Program-made: the position numbers and the translations under genes
Part shown: positions 1 through 13,100 of the stretch, piece after piece
Numbering within the stretch: position 1 is the first letter of the stretch
How the letters are laid out: the number at the start of each line of letters is the position of its first letter
From: Trebouxia sp. TZW2008
Lineage: Eukaryota; Chlorophyta; Trebouxiophyceae; Trebouxiales; Trebouxiaceae
DNA length: 26,555 nt
Reading direction: 5' to 3'
Assembly (NCBI GenBank): GCA_002118135.1
Contig: BDIU01000576.1
Span: 1 to 26,555 of the forward strand
The notes under the pieces: generated by a model
The model's input: the letters and a program-made list of their open reading frames with translations, nothing else
Told to the model about the DNA's origin: nothing
Database searches by the model: none

Positions 1-435
1 CTGTAAAGGCCAGTCAGGCCGCCACTGACACGCAAAAGCTGCAAAACATGGGTGCTTGCTGCTGCAGCTACACCTGAGAGGTTTCCTTTCCTGGTCCCAA
101 CAGGGCAGGCTTGCTGGCACCCACTATGACACCAGCCAACTGGAGTGCGTTGGCTCCAGCCTGGCTCTGACGCTGCTGGACTTTTCAGACCCTGTAAAGG
201 CCAGTCAGCCTGCTACTGTCACACAAAAGCTGCAAAAAGTGAGTGCTTGCTGCTGCAGCTACACGCTAGAGGTATCCTTTGCTGGTCCCAACACAGGCAG
301 GCTTGCTGGCACCCACTATGACACCAGCCAATTGGAGTGCATTGGTTCCAGCTTGGCTCTGGCACTGCTAGACTTTTCAGACCCTGTGAAGGCCAGTCAG
401 GCCGCCACTGACATGCAGAAGCTGCAGCACCCACC
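1..435 (+). repeat. 191/192-bp tandem repeat carrying an exon
   Basis: Units begin at 1 (partial content upstream), 192 and 384, marked by CTGTAAAGGCCAGTCAG or its variant. Each unit holds the end of one exon copy, a short intron-like segment and the start of the next. The repeated peptide begins GRLAGTHYDTSQLEC and includes LLDFSDPVKASQ. Spacing is 191 and 192 bp. The third unit diverges at the place where units 1 and 2 have a donor-like GTGCTT, and its exon instead continues to 511. The intron-like segment 243-296 is 54 bp, a multiple of three with no stop, so it could be retained. In unit 1 the corresponding donor and acceptor phases do not match cleanly, so this copy may be decayed. Confidence 0.85.
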
Positions 436-2341
436 ACTGAAGCTTTCTGGCAATGCAACACGGCCAGGCAGCCGCGAGTCACATGCCAGCACAAGCGATA
501 GCACAGCAGCAGTAAGTCTGTGCTATAACACTGTGATGTAGTGCGCTGCTGTGTATGCATGCATTCAGAGTGCATGCTAGACAGGCTCAGCAGGCGCAGC
601 TATGTATGTACTAGAGCACTCAACTGTCTCCAACCAATTCAGTCCTGTGCTAACCGGAACCATTTCTGCTGAACATGAAGAGTGGAGAGATCTTTGTACA
701 ATGCTATGCAGGGTGATGTGATTGCATTGTTGCACAGGCATGTGCCTTGCAGACAGCTAGCTTGCGATTCAGGAGCTTGTCAGGAGCATATGCTTGCATA
801 CAAGCTGCTGTGTTTATTGCTTTTGGTAGCAATCACTTTCTTCTTGCTGATGCTGCTGTGGAGGCTGCTGAGGTTCATATGTACAAGATCCAACAGGTTA
901 GGGCATTGCTGCCTCATGTGCTGCTCCATGTCCACATGACACAGTGAGCCCTGGTCTGTCAAACTTCTTTCCTTCCTGCTGCTTGAGTCTCCTCCTCATG
1001 AGCCAAAAGACACTTCTGTGAAGGGTTCTTGTCTGCCAGTCTATCTTGTGCTCAAGACTGCGCATGCTGACTGGATGACACACTGTTGTGTGCAAGGACG
1101 ATCCCGGTCTGACAGTCACCTTTCCTATGGTCAACTCTGCTCATGCTGACTGGAAGCCAAACTGTTGACTGCAGGAAGGGTCCTTGTCTGATAGTGACGC
1201 AGAGGATGAAGCCTCAGGTGAAGTAGCTCAACAGCAGCTTGCCAGCCCTGCAGCCCGTGCCGCTTTGACAGCCTACTCCATTGCCTTGGCACCGAAAGGT
1301 CACAAGCCACTTTCAGAGAAGCAACCCAGGCAGAGTCAAGTCGCAGGTGTGAGCAGTAGTCAGCCCAAGCAGGAAGCAGCAGAGTGCAGCACTAGCAATC
1401 AGCAGGGCTCTCAGAACATACAGATGTCCTCTGGCAAGAAGAAGCGAAGGGCCAAGCGAGCTGGCAGGCAGAAAACTGGTGACGCTGTTGATGACACAGC
1501 TGTTGTAGAGGTTCAGCAACAGCCTGTGCAGATTCAATCCAAGTCTGGGTCAGCTTTTGTACGAGATCCAGCGAAAGACATAGCAAGGGCGGCAGCCAAA
1601 GGCAGAGCCAGCAGCCCAACTTTGACCATGGGGCCAAGTCTGATTCCAATGAGGCTCAGCGTGGAGACAGGCCTAAGGGTGGCCAGCATACAGCCACCTG
1701 CAGCTGCGGCGCCCCCAGTGCAAGTCAGTGCAATTGAGCCTGTCGAATTTGCGATTGATCGACCCTTGTGGCGACGGTCGACAAGCTTGCAGAGTCAGCG
1801 GCTTGACGGCCTGATGGACTTGTGCGCAAGAGGGCAGGCGTGCGCAGCCGATGCAGCAAAGCTTGAATCGGAGGCAACGGAGGGTGTCAGAAGCCTGCCT
1901 ACCGTGGTGACACCGATCTTGACCACTGCGCAGCTTGACGCGGACTGCATGGAGGATGCCCGTGCTATCATAGACTTTCCTTGGCATTACAACTTCATAC
2001 CTGCGGCCCGGCGTGCACCTGTGGGCACAGCAGGATTTGGAGCCAGCACATCTGTTGAGCAAGACAGGCGGCGAGGCTTGTTTCAAGACGTTCGGGACAG
2101 GAAATCGTCTACAGCCGCATCTGTAGCTAAGGAGCCATTGCAGGATGATCTGCTGCCCGCCATCACCCCTTGCACAGTGAGCGATGGCTCTGCAAGAATG
2201 ATGATGGGCTACAGCAGAAGCTTGAGCCTTTCACAACGTGCCACTGGTACTGGTGGCTTGCCATGCCTGGAGATCAATGGGCATCCTGTCAGCTTGGCTG
2301 CTGGCAGGCCTAGCTCTGCTGCTCGAGCAACAATAGGCTGA
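1..2341 (+). CDS. 3' part of an unrecognised multi-exon gene (5' end outside window)
   Basis: Not recognised. Supported exons are about 297-511 (possibly joined to about 104-242), 753-896 and 1175-2341. The junctions 511/753 and 896/1175 are both phase 0 with GTAAGT or GTTAGG donors and CTTGCAG or ACTGCAG acceptors. The stop TGA is at 2339-2341. Exon 753-896 encodes 48 residues of an alanine-rich, probably helical segment ending in MYKIQQ. The last exon encodes 388 residues. It opens with an acidic serine-rich stretch (SDSDAEDEASGE), has a strongly basic tract KKKRRAKRAGRQK encoded near 1436-1474 that resembles a nuclear localisation signal, and is otherwise low in complexity. The reading frame remains open across the whole last exon, which supports coding. 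The 5' part sits in a tandem exon repeat, so the exon count there is uncertain. A nuclear or regulatory role would be inference from the basic tract only. Confidence 0.62.
1020..1198 (+). repeat. Three tandem copies (77-78 bp) of a 3' splice-site region
   Basis: The acceptor of the last exon (ending at 1174) and its first coding bases GAAGGGTCCTTGTCTG are preceded by two related copies starting near 1020 (GAAGGGTTCTTGTCTG) and 1097 (a weaker match with GGTCTGACAGTC). The intronic side is repeated too: CATGCTGACTGGA near 1063 and again near 1142. Only the last copy has the ACTGCAG acceptor with phase 0. The middle copy has GCAAG. Confidence 0.75.
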
Positions 2342-2772
2342 GAAGTTCACACAACTATTCAGCTCACTCGATCCAGGAATGCAGGACAATCCTTGCCTAC
2401 GACCTGCTTGTGTGACATTTAATTCGCAGTACCATGAAGTCATTGAACCCTGTTTTCATGGTTCATGTGCCCCTGATTATCCCGTGGCTTGCCTTGACGT
2501 GCACTATGATTGTGTGTATTCATAAGCAATTTTATTGTAGTGTACCTTTGTGACATGTAGCCTGGCCTCTATGCAGGCCAGTATGTTGCCCAGACCATGT
2601 ATGAGGTGCTCTGTCTCACGTGAGACCAAGCGCCTGTGACAGTTTCTCACACTCAACAGTGTAAGAAAGGTTTCGTACACTAACTATAGTCAGCGCTGCA
2701 GCCAAGCAGTGAGCAGTATGGATGGGCGTGGCTGCAGAAGCTGATTTGCAGAGCTGATGGTGATGTCACGTG
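2342..2772. other. Convergent intergenic region (two 3' ends)
   Basis: This lies between the stop of the upstream plus-strand gene and the stop of the minus-strand gamma-adaptin gene, so it should hold both 3' untranslated regions. No credible coding exon or RNA gene is visible. I could not fix polyadenylation sites. A TGTAA pentamer, a signal used in some green algae, occurs near 2661 on the plus strand, and the gamma-adaptin stop codon itself lies in TTGTAACA on the minus strand. Confidence 0.6.
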
Positions 2773-5700
2773 TTACAAGCCTGCAGGGAAGTTTTTGACC
2801 TCTGCTTGCTCAACTTTGGGTCCACTGCCCGCTGTGTAGCCAATTCTGAGCCTCATGACAAGCGGCTTCTGTCCATGCATGCTGTTCTTCACATGCAGCT
2901 TCTGTCTTACTGCATCTGAACTATTTGCCAACAGCGAGTTGCCTGTTGCAGGCTCAAGCCGCAACTGCATAAACTTTGGCACAGCAGCCTGCATAGCATC
3001 ACGCCAGTTGCATCAACTTATCATGCAGCAAAAGCGATCAGATGCCAACACAAGTCGTCTCCTGAGCAAAGCAGCAATCATGCGCAAATGTGATGTGGAA
3101 CTGTACGCACTGCACTACAGGACCACATGCAAGCAAAACATTGCCTACCTGGAGAGAAAAATCGCTGATAGGCTGACTGCTGGTGTTGCTATACAACGCC
3201 TCAATATCTGTGACAGACTCCTGTCCAGCAGGTTTGCTCAACCTGAACACCACTCTGATGCCGTCCTTCTCATATGCAGTCACCGGCTCGTACTGAGGGG
3301 CACTAGACGGCACTGGTTGACCCAGCAAGTCTGCAAATGCGCCTGCTGTTGAGCCTGAGGTGCTTGGCACGCTGATTCCACTGAGTTGATCTGCCAGGCT
3401 TGATGTGGATGCAGTAGGAGGCTGACTCAAACCTCCCAGCAAGTCTGCCACAGCCTGCTTGCCACCTGCATAGGTAAGTAAAGGAAGTCATGAGATTGGC
3501 TAGGCAGGCTTCTGAGACTTAGCAACTAGGTGCGTACAGGCATAATCAGCTGTCTCCATGCAAGCCTGGCAGGAGCTGTTTTGTAACAATCGGACTGGAC
3601 ATCCAGAGCAGACAAGTCCTTGTACACAGTCTGCCAAGTGTGTCAATGGCCATCTTTAACCCCAGGACCTGACTATGCATACACATATATTGCAGTGGCA
3701 ACCTTAATGTCACAAGCAAAAAGGTTTCAATACCTTGCTGGCTCCGATACAAGGCTGAGCTTGACATCATGCAATGAGTCTGCATGATTTGTAGAAGAGA
3801 AGACAGTGCTTGTGGGTCTGCTCTGCTATGACATAGAAGGCTTGTCAGATCCCCAAGTTGTCTGCGTTGTTTCAGTTTGCTTCCAACCTTGCAGAAGCTT
3901 GAACAACAAGCACAGGTGACAGACAGAACAGCCTGAACTTACTTCATCTTACTCACGTTTATATACATGCATGCACAAAGAAGCAATCAGAATGTCCGCA
4001 AAAAGGAAGGAACCATTCAGATATTCTACGAGATTGAAGCGTACCTGCTGCATCAACATCTGCTGACAGGTCCCCACTAAGCAGATCTTGAAGGGCAGTG
4101 ACAGCTGAGGAAGCAGTGGCGGCCACTCCTGACACATCAGTATCGGCATCCAGGCTGAGCAGATCTGCCAGGTTGCCGGCAGAGGCTGGCGCATCTGCAA
4201 TGTCTCCATTTGCTACCACCTGCAGCATGCCAGCATGAGCTTGTAAGCCAGACTGTATCAGCAACCTGGGACAAGGGCATCAATAGTCAAGACTAACAGA
4301 AGGAAATGAGCTCTAACACAGTTCGGCCGCACAGTAAGACGTTTTGCTACCCAAAAGCCATGCAGGCAACATAGCCTTCACGGCAGCCTTTCATCACGTA
4401 TCTTTGCTCACAGAAAGCAGAGGAGCAAACAGTGGGTTCTGGCTATGCTTTGACCTTTGTCACAACGAAGCTTCTTTGTACAAAGCCTTTGAAACACTGA
4501 AATGCTGTTATGAATTGTGTGAACACTTCACCATATGTGAAGGCATGTGAATTGGGTGGCAATTGACACAGGAAAGCTGCACTTTCCAGGCTATCCTGAC
4601 AGGCACCAAACCCCTCGACAACATCACTCAAGCAGGTATTGCAGCCAAGCACAAAAGCATCCTGTGCAGGAAACAATGCAGAGACGTCTCAAGCACAAAG
4701 AGATTTAGCAGCAGCAGCAGGGGCAGCAGACCTGAGCTGCTCCTGCAGCATCAATGACTTGGGAGTTGCCCAGATTGCGTGTGTAGGTGGACTCATCCAG
4801 TGGGGGGATGTGTTCCAGCAGGGCAGCCCGCATGCCATCCAGCTTGAACATGTGGCTGTACTCACAGGAGCGCGCTTGCAGCTCTAAAATGACGCTGCCC
4901 TTATACTGATCCACAACGCCCTGCAGAACACAGAAAAAGAAGTCACAGCTGTGTGGAGGCTTGGCCATAAACACCTGGGGTATGACAGCTAGAGCTCAGC
5001 AACTAAGGTACGAGAAAAGAGCAACACTGGCTGTGTCACTGGTCAAGATGGGGGTCACAGCTAGCAGAGTGCTGCTGGTCGCTTTTGCTCCAAAATCATG
5101 TAAAGGCAACAAGTCAAGCCAAGTCAAAAGCAGCACAGCAGCAAGCCTACCAGACAGCATGCATAATTCATTCATGTTGACCACAGCTGCACCTGATTGC
5201 AGACTCTACACGTGCAGATGTGCAGCAGGGTTTGCACATGACAGCACTGACCTGTATATGCTGAGAGTGATCTGGGAGGCGAGTAGACAGCTTCATGAGG
5301 GCAGTCAAGGCATACTCCCGCCCTACTGGCCCTACAGAGGGCGTTGACAGCACACTCTCTAGTAGGCTGACTAGCTCCTGGCTGCTGACTGACAGGGGCT
5401 GCTCTGCATCTTGCAGTGCACCATCTGCATTGCTCAGCAGCAGCTCACCGTACTCACCTGTAGCAGCACAGGAGAGTTAGAGCCACACACAACTGTGTCT
5501 TGTTGCTTGGTGACCATACGTACCAAGCAAGGCCTTTGAGCCTACCTAGCATGCTTTGCAACTATGTATGTACGTCTTGTGCATTGTGTGATCGTTATTT
5601 GCGCTGAATGTGGTAAATTCTGCCGGGCAAGGCAGAATGACAGAAGTCCTGGAAAATGGCGCAGTGTGCGTGTGCAAGTCTGTGTCGCAGCAACTGAACA

Positions 5701-8700
5701 TGTGGATTTGAGCTGCATCTGCAACACTTGGTAACAGAGCGCAGAACAAGCAGGCTGTAAAGCCAACTGCGTTGTGCTTGTGGTCAACCTGATTCTCAGA
5801 ACTTTCAAAACGCCATTGTACAGCATATTATACATGCTGTCAGGCATCAGTGAGTCCATGTCTGCAAGGCGTCTCTAAGTGCATGAAGACAACAAGCAGC
5901 CATAGAACAGCTGACCTAGGAACCAGCAGGTGCAGGTCACAAGGGACAGGTTCAGGTCTGCCTGGCCAATGCTTTCCTTCAGCGCGCGGTACATGCTGCG
6001 TGCAGCATAGCCATGCAGCTCTGGAGCATTGCTGATAAGGACAATGAGAGCCCTGCACACCTCCTCCTTCACATGTGCTCCTGCTTGTTGCATCACCTGC
6101 ACACTCATATATTGTCAGATATGCAGCGGTACTCTCACGTTGTCAAGGTGGACACAAGAGGCAGGAGCAAACAGCTGTGACGGCTTCCAAGCATTGCAGG
6201 TAGCTTGAATCAAAGCAAGCACAGGTAATGCTGCACCAGTGTGCTTGTTGTGTTCCCATTATAAACAGAGAGCTGAGGAGGCTGCATAGCATGGGTGTTG
6301 TCTGCCGCGTGTTTTGTAATTAGCCTCACAAGCAAGCATGGCTCTGCATCACTTGTGAAGCATGAATCTTTTCAGGGAGAGGCCACACAATGTTCTGACT
6401 AGGAACGGGTTTCAGTTGTGAGGCATGGCTCTCTGTATAACTGTATTCAAGACAAACAGCAACAAGGTAAAGCTCTACAGATGAAATATAGCACACTGTG
6501 ATTGATCCTGTCACAAAATGAAAGCATTGGATTTACCTGCAATAGGCTGTCAAGGTGCCACCGCTTGTCTGGGGCAAAGCGCTGCACCAGCATGCAGATC
6601 TTGCTGGTCAGGTCTGGCTTGAACTCCAGATCGCTGACTTTCAGGTAGTCCAGCAGCTCCTTGGTCAGCGTCTTGATGTTGCCCTCGTTCACCAAAGCAT
6701 ACACTAGCTCCAGCGCCCTTCGCCTGTCAGCATAAGCACTTTGATGCAGTCTAAGCATTAGGTCCAACAGCATGTTCAAAGCCCTTAGACCGTAGCGCAA
6801 AGCAATCAACTCAGGCACAGATCTGCAATTAAAGGCAGATGGATTTTCAGCAAGAATGCTTCACACCCGAGCAGTGAAGCTGATCGCATCAATCTGTAGT
6901 ATGAAAACCAAAGCGTAACAATGCCTTGGCATGAACACGGTGTAAGCACTTCAGATTGGAACTCTGACGCATCGCTTACTCATGATGAGCCTACTTACCA
7001 CTAACTATGCAAATAAGCAAGGCATATGTGACAACACTGAGATTGCTCACTGCTTCCATTTGCATTGAAAATTGCTTGCAGCGGACAACACAAGCTATCT
7101 GCAGCAGGCATCAGCCCACAAGGCAAAGGACCTCAAGAATATCAGACAAGCACACGCTGTTTGTGGCTGGTGCAATGCTGGGCATACCTGATGGAAACAT
7201 CGGCATCCTTGACGCATTCTACGACAGTGGTACGGTGCCTCTGAACCGCCTGGGTATCTACACCTACCACCTTGGCCAAGGTATTGAGTGCCACATACCG
7301 GATGTTGTTGTCCCTGCACCCGCACATGAGTTTTCTGCGAACCTCGCTGCCCAGCAACATGAGATCTGATCATTTTGCGACCACAATGTGATGCTGCGTC
7401 TATGATTGCTTGCTTGACAGCTGGTGCACTGCGCTGATGTACTAAACTTTTGCAGGCAAACAAGCAGCTTGGCGTCAAGTGTGCAGTGTCTTGATCAAAG
7501 GTTGAGATCAGATGCAACCTTTGACAAGAGCATTGACTTGCATTGCTTCTTCCTTATGCATGCCTCCTGCATCGTACCTGTTGGCCAGGAAGCGACCCAG
7601 AATGTTGACAGCCAGGGTGCGCAAGCCACCCACGCTCTCGACACCCATGATGGTCTGAACGCACTCGTACAAAATGGCATTGCCAGCGTTGCGGGCGCCC
7701 TCTGTATTGGTGGCTACTTGAGCCAGAATATCACTCATCTGATCACTGGCATCTGCATGACCCTTGCCAAGCACACGCAACAAGCGTAGCACCTGCATCC
7801 AATGATGCTTTTTGACACCACAAGCAGTTTCAAACCTCTTTACGTTGCTGCCTGGGGTTTTGCTGTCAATGCCACTATGGCAAACACGTGCTGCAAAAAC
7901 AGCGTGCAAATAGCACAGCTGATGCACAATACAAGACTGAATGTTCTGCAGGCTGATAGCATCAACGATGCCGTATGCTCAGGGCTTACTTTGACTTGCA
8001 GGAAGGGGTCTGTGATGCCTCCAACATCATGCTCTGGAGCAAAGCCACTCATGAGCAGGCTGCGCAGGATCTTGCAAAGCATGGGGACATGCCGCCTGTA
8101 TTGCTCTACAGTGCTGGGCTCAATCTCACAGATCTCTAGCATCAGTGTGGTGCCAGACAACAGCACTCCATGATGTCGATCACTGAGCAAGCCTGCGGCT
8201 TTGTCTGCAAAGGTCTCTATGGCTTCTGGCACTTTCCTCAGCACCCTGAAGCGTAGTGCATAACAATGATCGTCTCAGATCATGCATCAATTGCATCAGA
8301 ACAAGTCCTCAAGGACATTTCAGCTGCAGTACACTGCCAAATTGTCCTGAAGCTCTTTGACAGACTTGCATGCGCTTGCTGTCGTGTCGATAGCCTTGAT
8401 TGCACATGATGTATTTAGCTAGAACAGATACATTTGAACTTTCATTCAACAAAGCTTGCAGCTTGAAGACTTGTGTTGCAGCTGAATGTCAAAATCGGTC
8501 CACTCACCTTGTGGCACAAAGCGCTGCCTTCTTTCTGACATATGAGTTTGTGCTGCCAAGGAGCTTCTCAACCTCTGGTGCAAGATCCCTGGCCATCTCA
8601 CTGCTGCAGATGTTACCTAAGGCGCAGAGTGCAAGCCCGACAATGTACTGATTTCTGGTGTTCAAGTCATTCTTCAGAGAGTTTGTGACGAGCATTAGGA

Positions 8701-9170
8701 CTTCTTGGCGCTCATCCAGCAAGATCATCAGACCAAGGTAGCCAATTCTCTGCAGGCATTAGCAAAGGCAGTCAGCTGTAGTTTACCCCAAGCGACCAAA
8801 GTGCAACTGCAATATGCTTTTTGAACAGCGATTTGCGCACCTTCTCTGGGAATCCATTGGCTGCAATCAGTTTCAACGTTTCCATCTGCCCAAAGTGAGT
8901 GGGGTAACCCAGCATGTGTATATACATCAGCTTGGACACATTCCTGTGTCTGTAGGTTGTATCCTGGTCTTTGAAAGCATTCCTGAGGGCAGCACTCTCC
9001 TTGGCAATGACATTGCGTTCCTCCGCGGCGGTTTTCGCTTGACGAACAGCTCTGATGAGCTCCCTGCGAGCACCAGCTGCTTTTCGACCTGATTGATCAC
9101 TAGCAGAGGCAGACAGTTACCGCCAAGCTCCATGTCGATGAGATGCGGCTAACCTCAGTCGTGATGACAT
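2773..9170 (-). CDS. AP1G: AP-1 complex subunit gamma (gamma-adaptin), complete, 13 exons
   Basis: Large subunit of the AP-1 adaptor, which selects cargo and recruits clathrin at the trans-Golgi network and endosomes. Exons, in transcript order: 9154-9170, 8841-9063, 8508-8749, 7990-8245, 7578-7792, 7188-7313, 6537-6723, 5916-6096, 5252-5457, 4732-4920, 4045-4219, 3149-3465, 2773-2988. All phases agree and the sum is 2550 nt, giving 849 residues, the usual length for this family. A tiny 17-nt first exon starts the typical MSSRLR|ELIRAV N-terminus. The trunk contains recognisable family segments such as [25 protein letters not shown] and EYGELLLS. The hinge (about 615-725) has a canonical clathrin box LLSLD at about 634-638 plus several DLL motifs. 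The ear, from about residue 728, ends [13 protein letters not shown]. No truncation seen. It shares a divergent promoter region with the coiled-coil gene. Confidence 0.95.
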
Positions 9171-10155
9171 AGTCTACTCAGTCGCAAGCGCACGCTGAGA
9201 CACGCTGATCAGGCTTCAGCCTATTGCCGCTGCTGCTACTTTTGCGGTTTTATCGACCAAGCTTGCCGGCTGAGACTCCTGATGATGCACGAGCATCAAA
9301 GTGTGGCAGCCCCGCGCACGTCCCAATAACGCTCGCTCAATATGGCAGCAATTCTTATCGTAATGCGCAGTTCGAATCGCAGGGGCTCTTCGCAAAGGCA
9401 CTTGGTGCACTGCTATACGAACTTCCGTACCTCCCTCGAATATTTGCTGGCATCTCTTGATTCTCGCCTCTACTGACTTGCGAAGGAGAAGTTGACCGCT
9501 TGTCGACCCCTTGACTTGGCAAGGGGGAACGACTACAATCCTAACACCGATTAACCTTGACACTGTACCGGAGCATTGAATTTTAACACAGCAATAAAGA
9601 CGTATTGAACGCTACACGAAGCGCTCTTGACCGAAACCGTCTGCACCGGCATACTCTGCGATCTCTGCACGTATAATCACTGCGAATTTGTCGTGCGCAT
9701 CCCTGCCAAGCCCGGGAGTCACGCTCGTGCGCTGAATCGCAAATTTGTGCTGGATATAATTTCACGACCGTGCATACAGTACAGCCGGTCCTTTCTCAGG
9801 CAAGCGCTGGTAGGGCACACACCCAAAGCGCGCAGTTCTTAGCGACGTGGAGCTTTTTGTGGACGCTTGTGGCTTCGAACTGAGCCCGAGCAACAAGGCA
9901 AACAGGTGTGACACCCACCTTCACGTTGTTTGCAGAGTCGCAAAACCACTGATCAGCATGCTGCTGAGCTCACTCATCAGCCTGCAAGCATATATTGAAT
10001 GTGTCATAGCATTGGCAACATCAGCTTGAAACAAGTGTGTGCTTGTTTCAGCTTGGCTAGGCACCATTTCCTGAGACCATGCACAACGTCTTGGCAATTT
10101 CAGACACCACGCTGGAATCCACAGAGGCTTGAGCCTCCGTGTGCTCTGCCTGTCC
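9171..10155. promoter_or_regulatory. CpG-rich divergent promoter region (AP1G and coiled-coil gene)
   Basis: This separates the minus-strand gamma-adaptin start from the proposed plus-strand start at 10156. About 9150-9850 is markedly richer in CpG than the gene bodies: I count about eleven CpG in 9301-9420, against three in 24961-25080. No long coding frame with family resemblance is present. A 17-codon upstream ORF (ATG at 10079, stop near 10132) precedes the proposed coiled-coil start. TSS positions and core elements cannot be assigned from sequence alone. Confidence 0.6.
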
Positions 10156-13100
10156 ATGAGCCAGAAGCCTAGCAAAGTAAGTATTGCACTTATTAGCAAT
10201 AAGCAGGTGATTGCAATGTGCCGGCTTTTGGTGTAGGCACGAGCACCTGGGCAACTACACAGTAAGATTTGCAAATTTCTCACACGTGTAGCATTGCAGG
10301 GCGTCATCAAGCGCTTCAACAAGGGTGTAGAAGAGACCAACTCAGCTCGGTCCAATCTGCGGTCAACTGAGCAGCTTTTGGCCACGCAGAGAGCAAACAG
10401 TACTCAACTCAAATTAGATGATGACCTACAATCCCTGGTGAGAAAACAAACCCTTCAGGCACACCGTGGATCATCAGGAGGCATCATTCATCTGTAGAAG
10501 AGCCTTATCACTCAGCATTTCTAGGCTCATCCGACAAGCTCACATGCATTGACAGCCAAATTATATGGCAGGAGCGAATTTGCGGTGATGTCACGCAGCT
10601 CTGTAGAAACAATAGCATTGAACTTACAGCAGCATCAGCATCTGGATGTCAGCTTCAAAAGCACCATCACCTGTGCCTGGGGCAGCTGCAACATGATGTT
10701 GGTCATACTGCTGGCCAGGCTGATTACCTACATAGAGCTGCCTGCTGCCATGCAATCTCAGCTGTACTGCTGAGACCAGCATACCTCTGGCTCAGCACAG
10801 CTGGCATAGTATTCTGCGCAACATTGTGCTATTTTTAGACAGAAATCCCCGGGCTGCCTCTTTAGACAGAGACTCCCGCTATGACGCCTCACGGCTTAGA
10901 CTTTTCTTTTGTTTTCAAACAGGAAATCTGTTGTCAGTGCTACGCTTCCTGTCTGCACTGGACCATTCGTTGCCTGGTGCAAGCCTTCATCTTTACTGCT
11001 TCTGATGTCCAGAACTGTAGAGCTGATTGTGTGTTGTGGCAATGTGTTGCAGGCTACAGGCTTGAACAAGCTTGATGGCCAAAGCGGGGACAAGCAAGCT
11101 GTGAGTCAACAGCTGGTGGCGGTTCAACAGCAGGTAGAGCAGGTCAAAGGAGAAAATGAGGAGCTGCGTGGCTTCTTTCAGGAAGCATTACAGGTAAAGC
11201 AACTGCTTGTTGACGCGTCATCAGCTTGGCTTACAGCATCTGCTGCATTCTTGCATGTTGCCATCTTCACAGCTGTGTGAACATTTCACATACACTGTCC
11301 TGCTGTTATCAAGCACAGCATCATACAAAGAGCTCCCATCATCCCTGAGCATGTCATGCTTGTATCACTTGTGAATGTGAGTGGATTCCTAGCAACAATA
11401 AAGTCTGCGTTAGCAACTTGCCACTCCAAATTTGAGGACAGCACAAGTGCGCATGTTGTTCAGCACGTCATGCTTGCACTTTTTGCGCACATGCGTTTAC
11501 TCGCCGCAATAGCAAAGCAGATTTGCATCTTGAGTCGCTAGCAAGACAGCAGTCCCTGCTAACGCAGGAGGCTGAGAGGCTGAAGCATGAGAATGAGGAG
11601 CTACGTAAGCTAGGGGAGGATGCTGTATTGGATCAGCAGCTCAGTAAGGCACTGCAGGAGACTGACAAACTCAAGCTGGCTGCGGACGCCTACAAGAAGG
11701 AGCTGTTGCAGCAGAAGGTGTCTGAGCTACAAGCAGAGCTTGTTCAGACCAACAAAAATTTGAAGGCAGCGGAAGAGAAGGGCACAGGTAGCTTGGGCTG
11801 CATACTAATCATCATATGTTGGTCTGTATACCAACTGCTGGTCAGCGCTACAGATCCCTTTGCTCATCAATTTTTTGTGCACTCAGGCTGTGCATGCTTT
11901 GATTTAACATGTGCACATGACAGACTAGCATTGACTTGTCTTTCACCTGTTGCTGATGCTATCGTTTCATTGCTGGGCAGTGATAGACAACCACATCAGA
12001 CCTTTTGTGTCAAAGCAGCGCAACATGATGTTCTTTGACATTGCTGCAGCGCTATCAGGAGGCAGAGGCTCAAGACAAAACAGCTTGAGACAAGTGCCCA
12101 AGCTTGGTAGTCAGCAGTCTCTGAATGGGCTGGCAGACAACCATTCCACAGAGACCGCCAGTCTTCAGATCAGCACCGGTGACAGGCAGGCGCTGCTGAC
12201 CCGCCTGCAGGGGTCCCAGCACGACAGAGGCGACCTTAATCAGCTGCTGGCAGCAGCTTCCAAGGCTGTACAGGATGCAGGTACGGTGTCATCAGTGTAA
12301 AGTAGTGGCTGTTGTTTGGCATTCAGTACAATCTATGGGCCTAAAATTACATCACGATCACCCTGCCACAATGGGGCTACTGCTTTTCAAGTTTGTTACA
12401 ATCAGACTGGTAGCCTGGTAGCATACCATCATTCACACATTTTCACAGTGCTGCAGTGGTATGTTGCAGCGAAAGTATGTGTGCCTTGTAAAGGAAACAA
12501 TTAGCGCATGCTGACAGAGTCAGGCAGATTCAGGCACATGGCTGCAGCTGACAAAGAAGCCAGCTGCTGCTGCTGCTGCTGCTGCTGCGCACGCCACTGC
12601 ATGGCAGTCAATGAAGACACTGTTGCAGAATAGACAGATTGTGATTGTGTCGTTCTGGGTCTTTGTGTTACGCCAAACCCATCAAACCTGATGCATCAAA
12701 GCGCACCTGACAGGAGCCTGACCATGCCCTGTGAGGTGGACGCGACTCTTTCGGTTGAGGCAACTTGTTCGCTTGACCGTCAGCAAGACCCATTGCCATG
12801 CAATGCATGTTATGTATTGCAGTGTTCACGCTGTGCAACAGCCTGTATAGTTGCGCACAATGAGCTCATGGCAATCTGTATGCTGCAGGGACACTGGAGG
12901 CCCAGCTAGCTGAAGCACAGGCCAACAACGCACAGCTGAAGGGCGAAGTGGAAAAGCTGAATGATACAGTCTTCAGCAAGACCTTCCGTGCACCTAGCGC
13001 CTGGGCTGAGCGAGAGGTCAAGTACAAAATGGAGAAGAAAGCCTGGGACACTGAGGTTAGTTCAAGGTCATGCTGAACTCTGCCTGCTGAAAATCCACAG

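Noticed and set aside
9216..9842. Open frames on both strands between AP1G and the coiled-coil gene
   Set aside because: They are short, lack family resemblance and lie within a CpG-rich promoter block.
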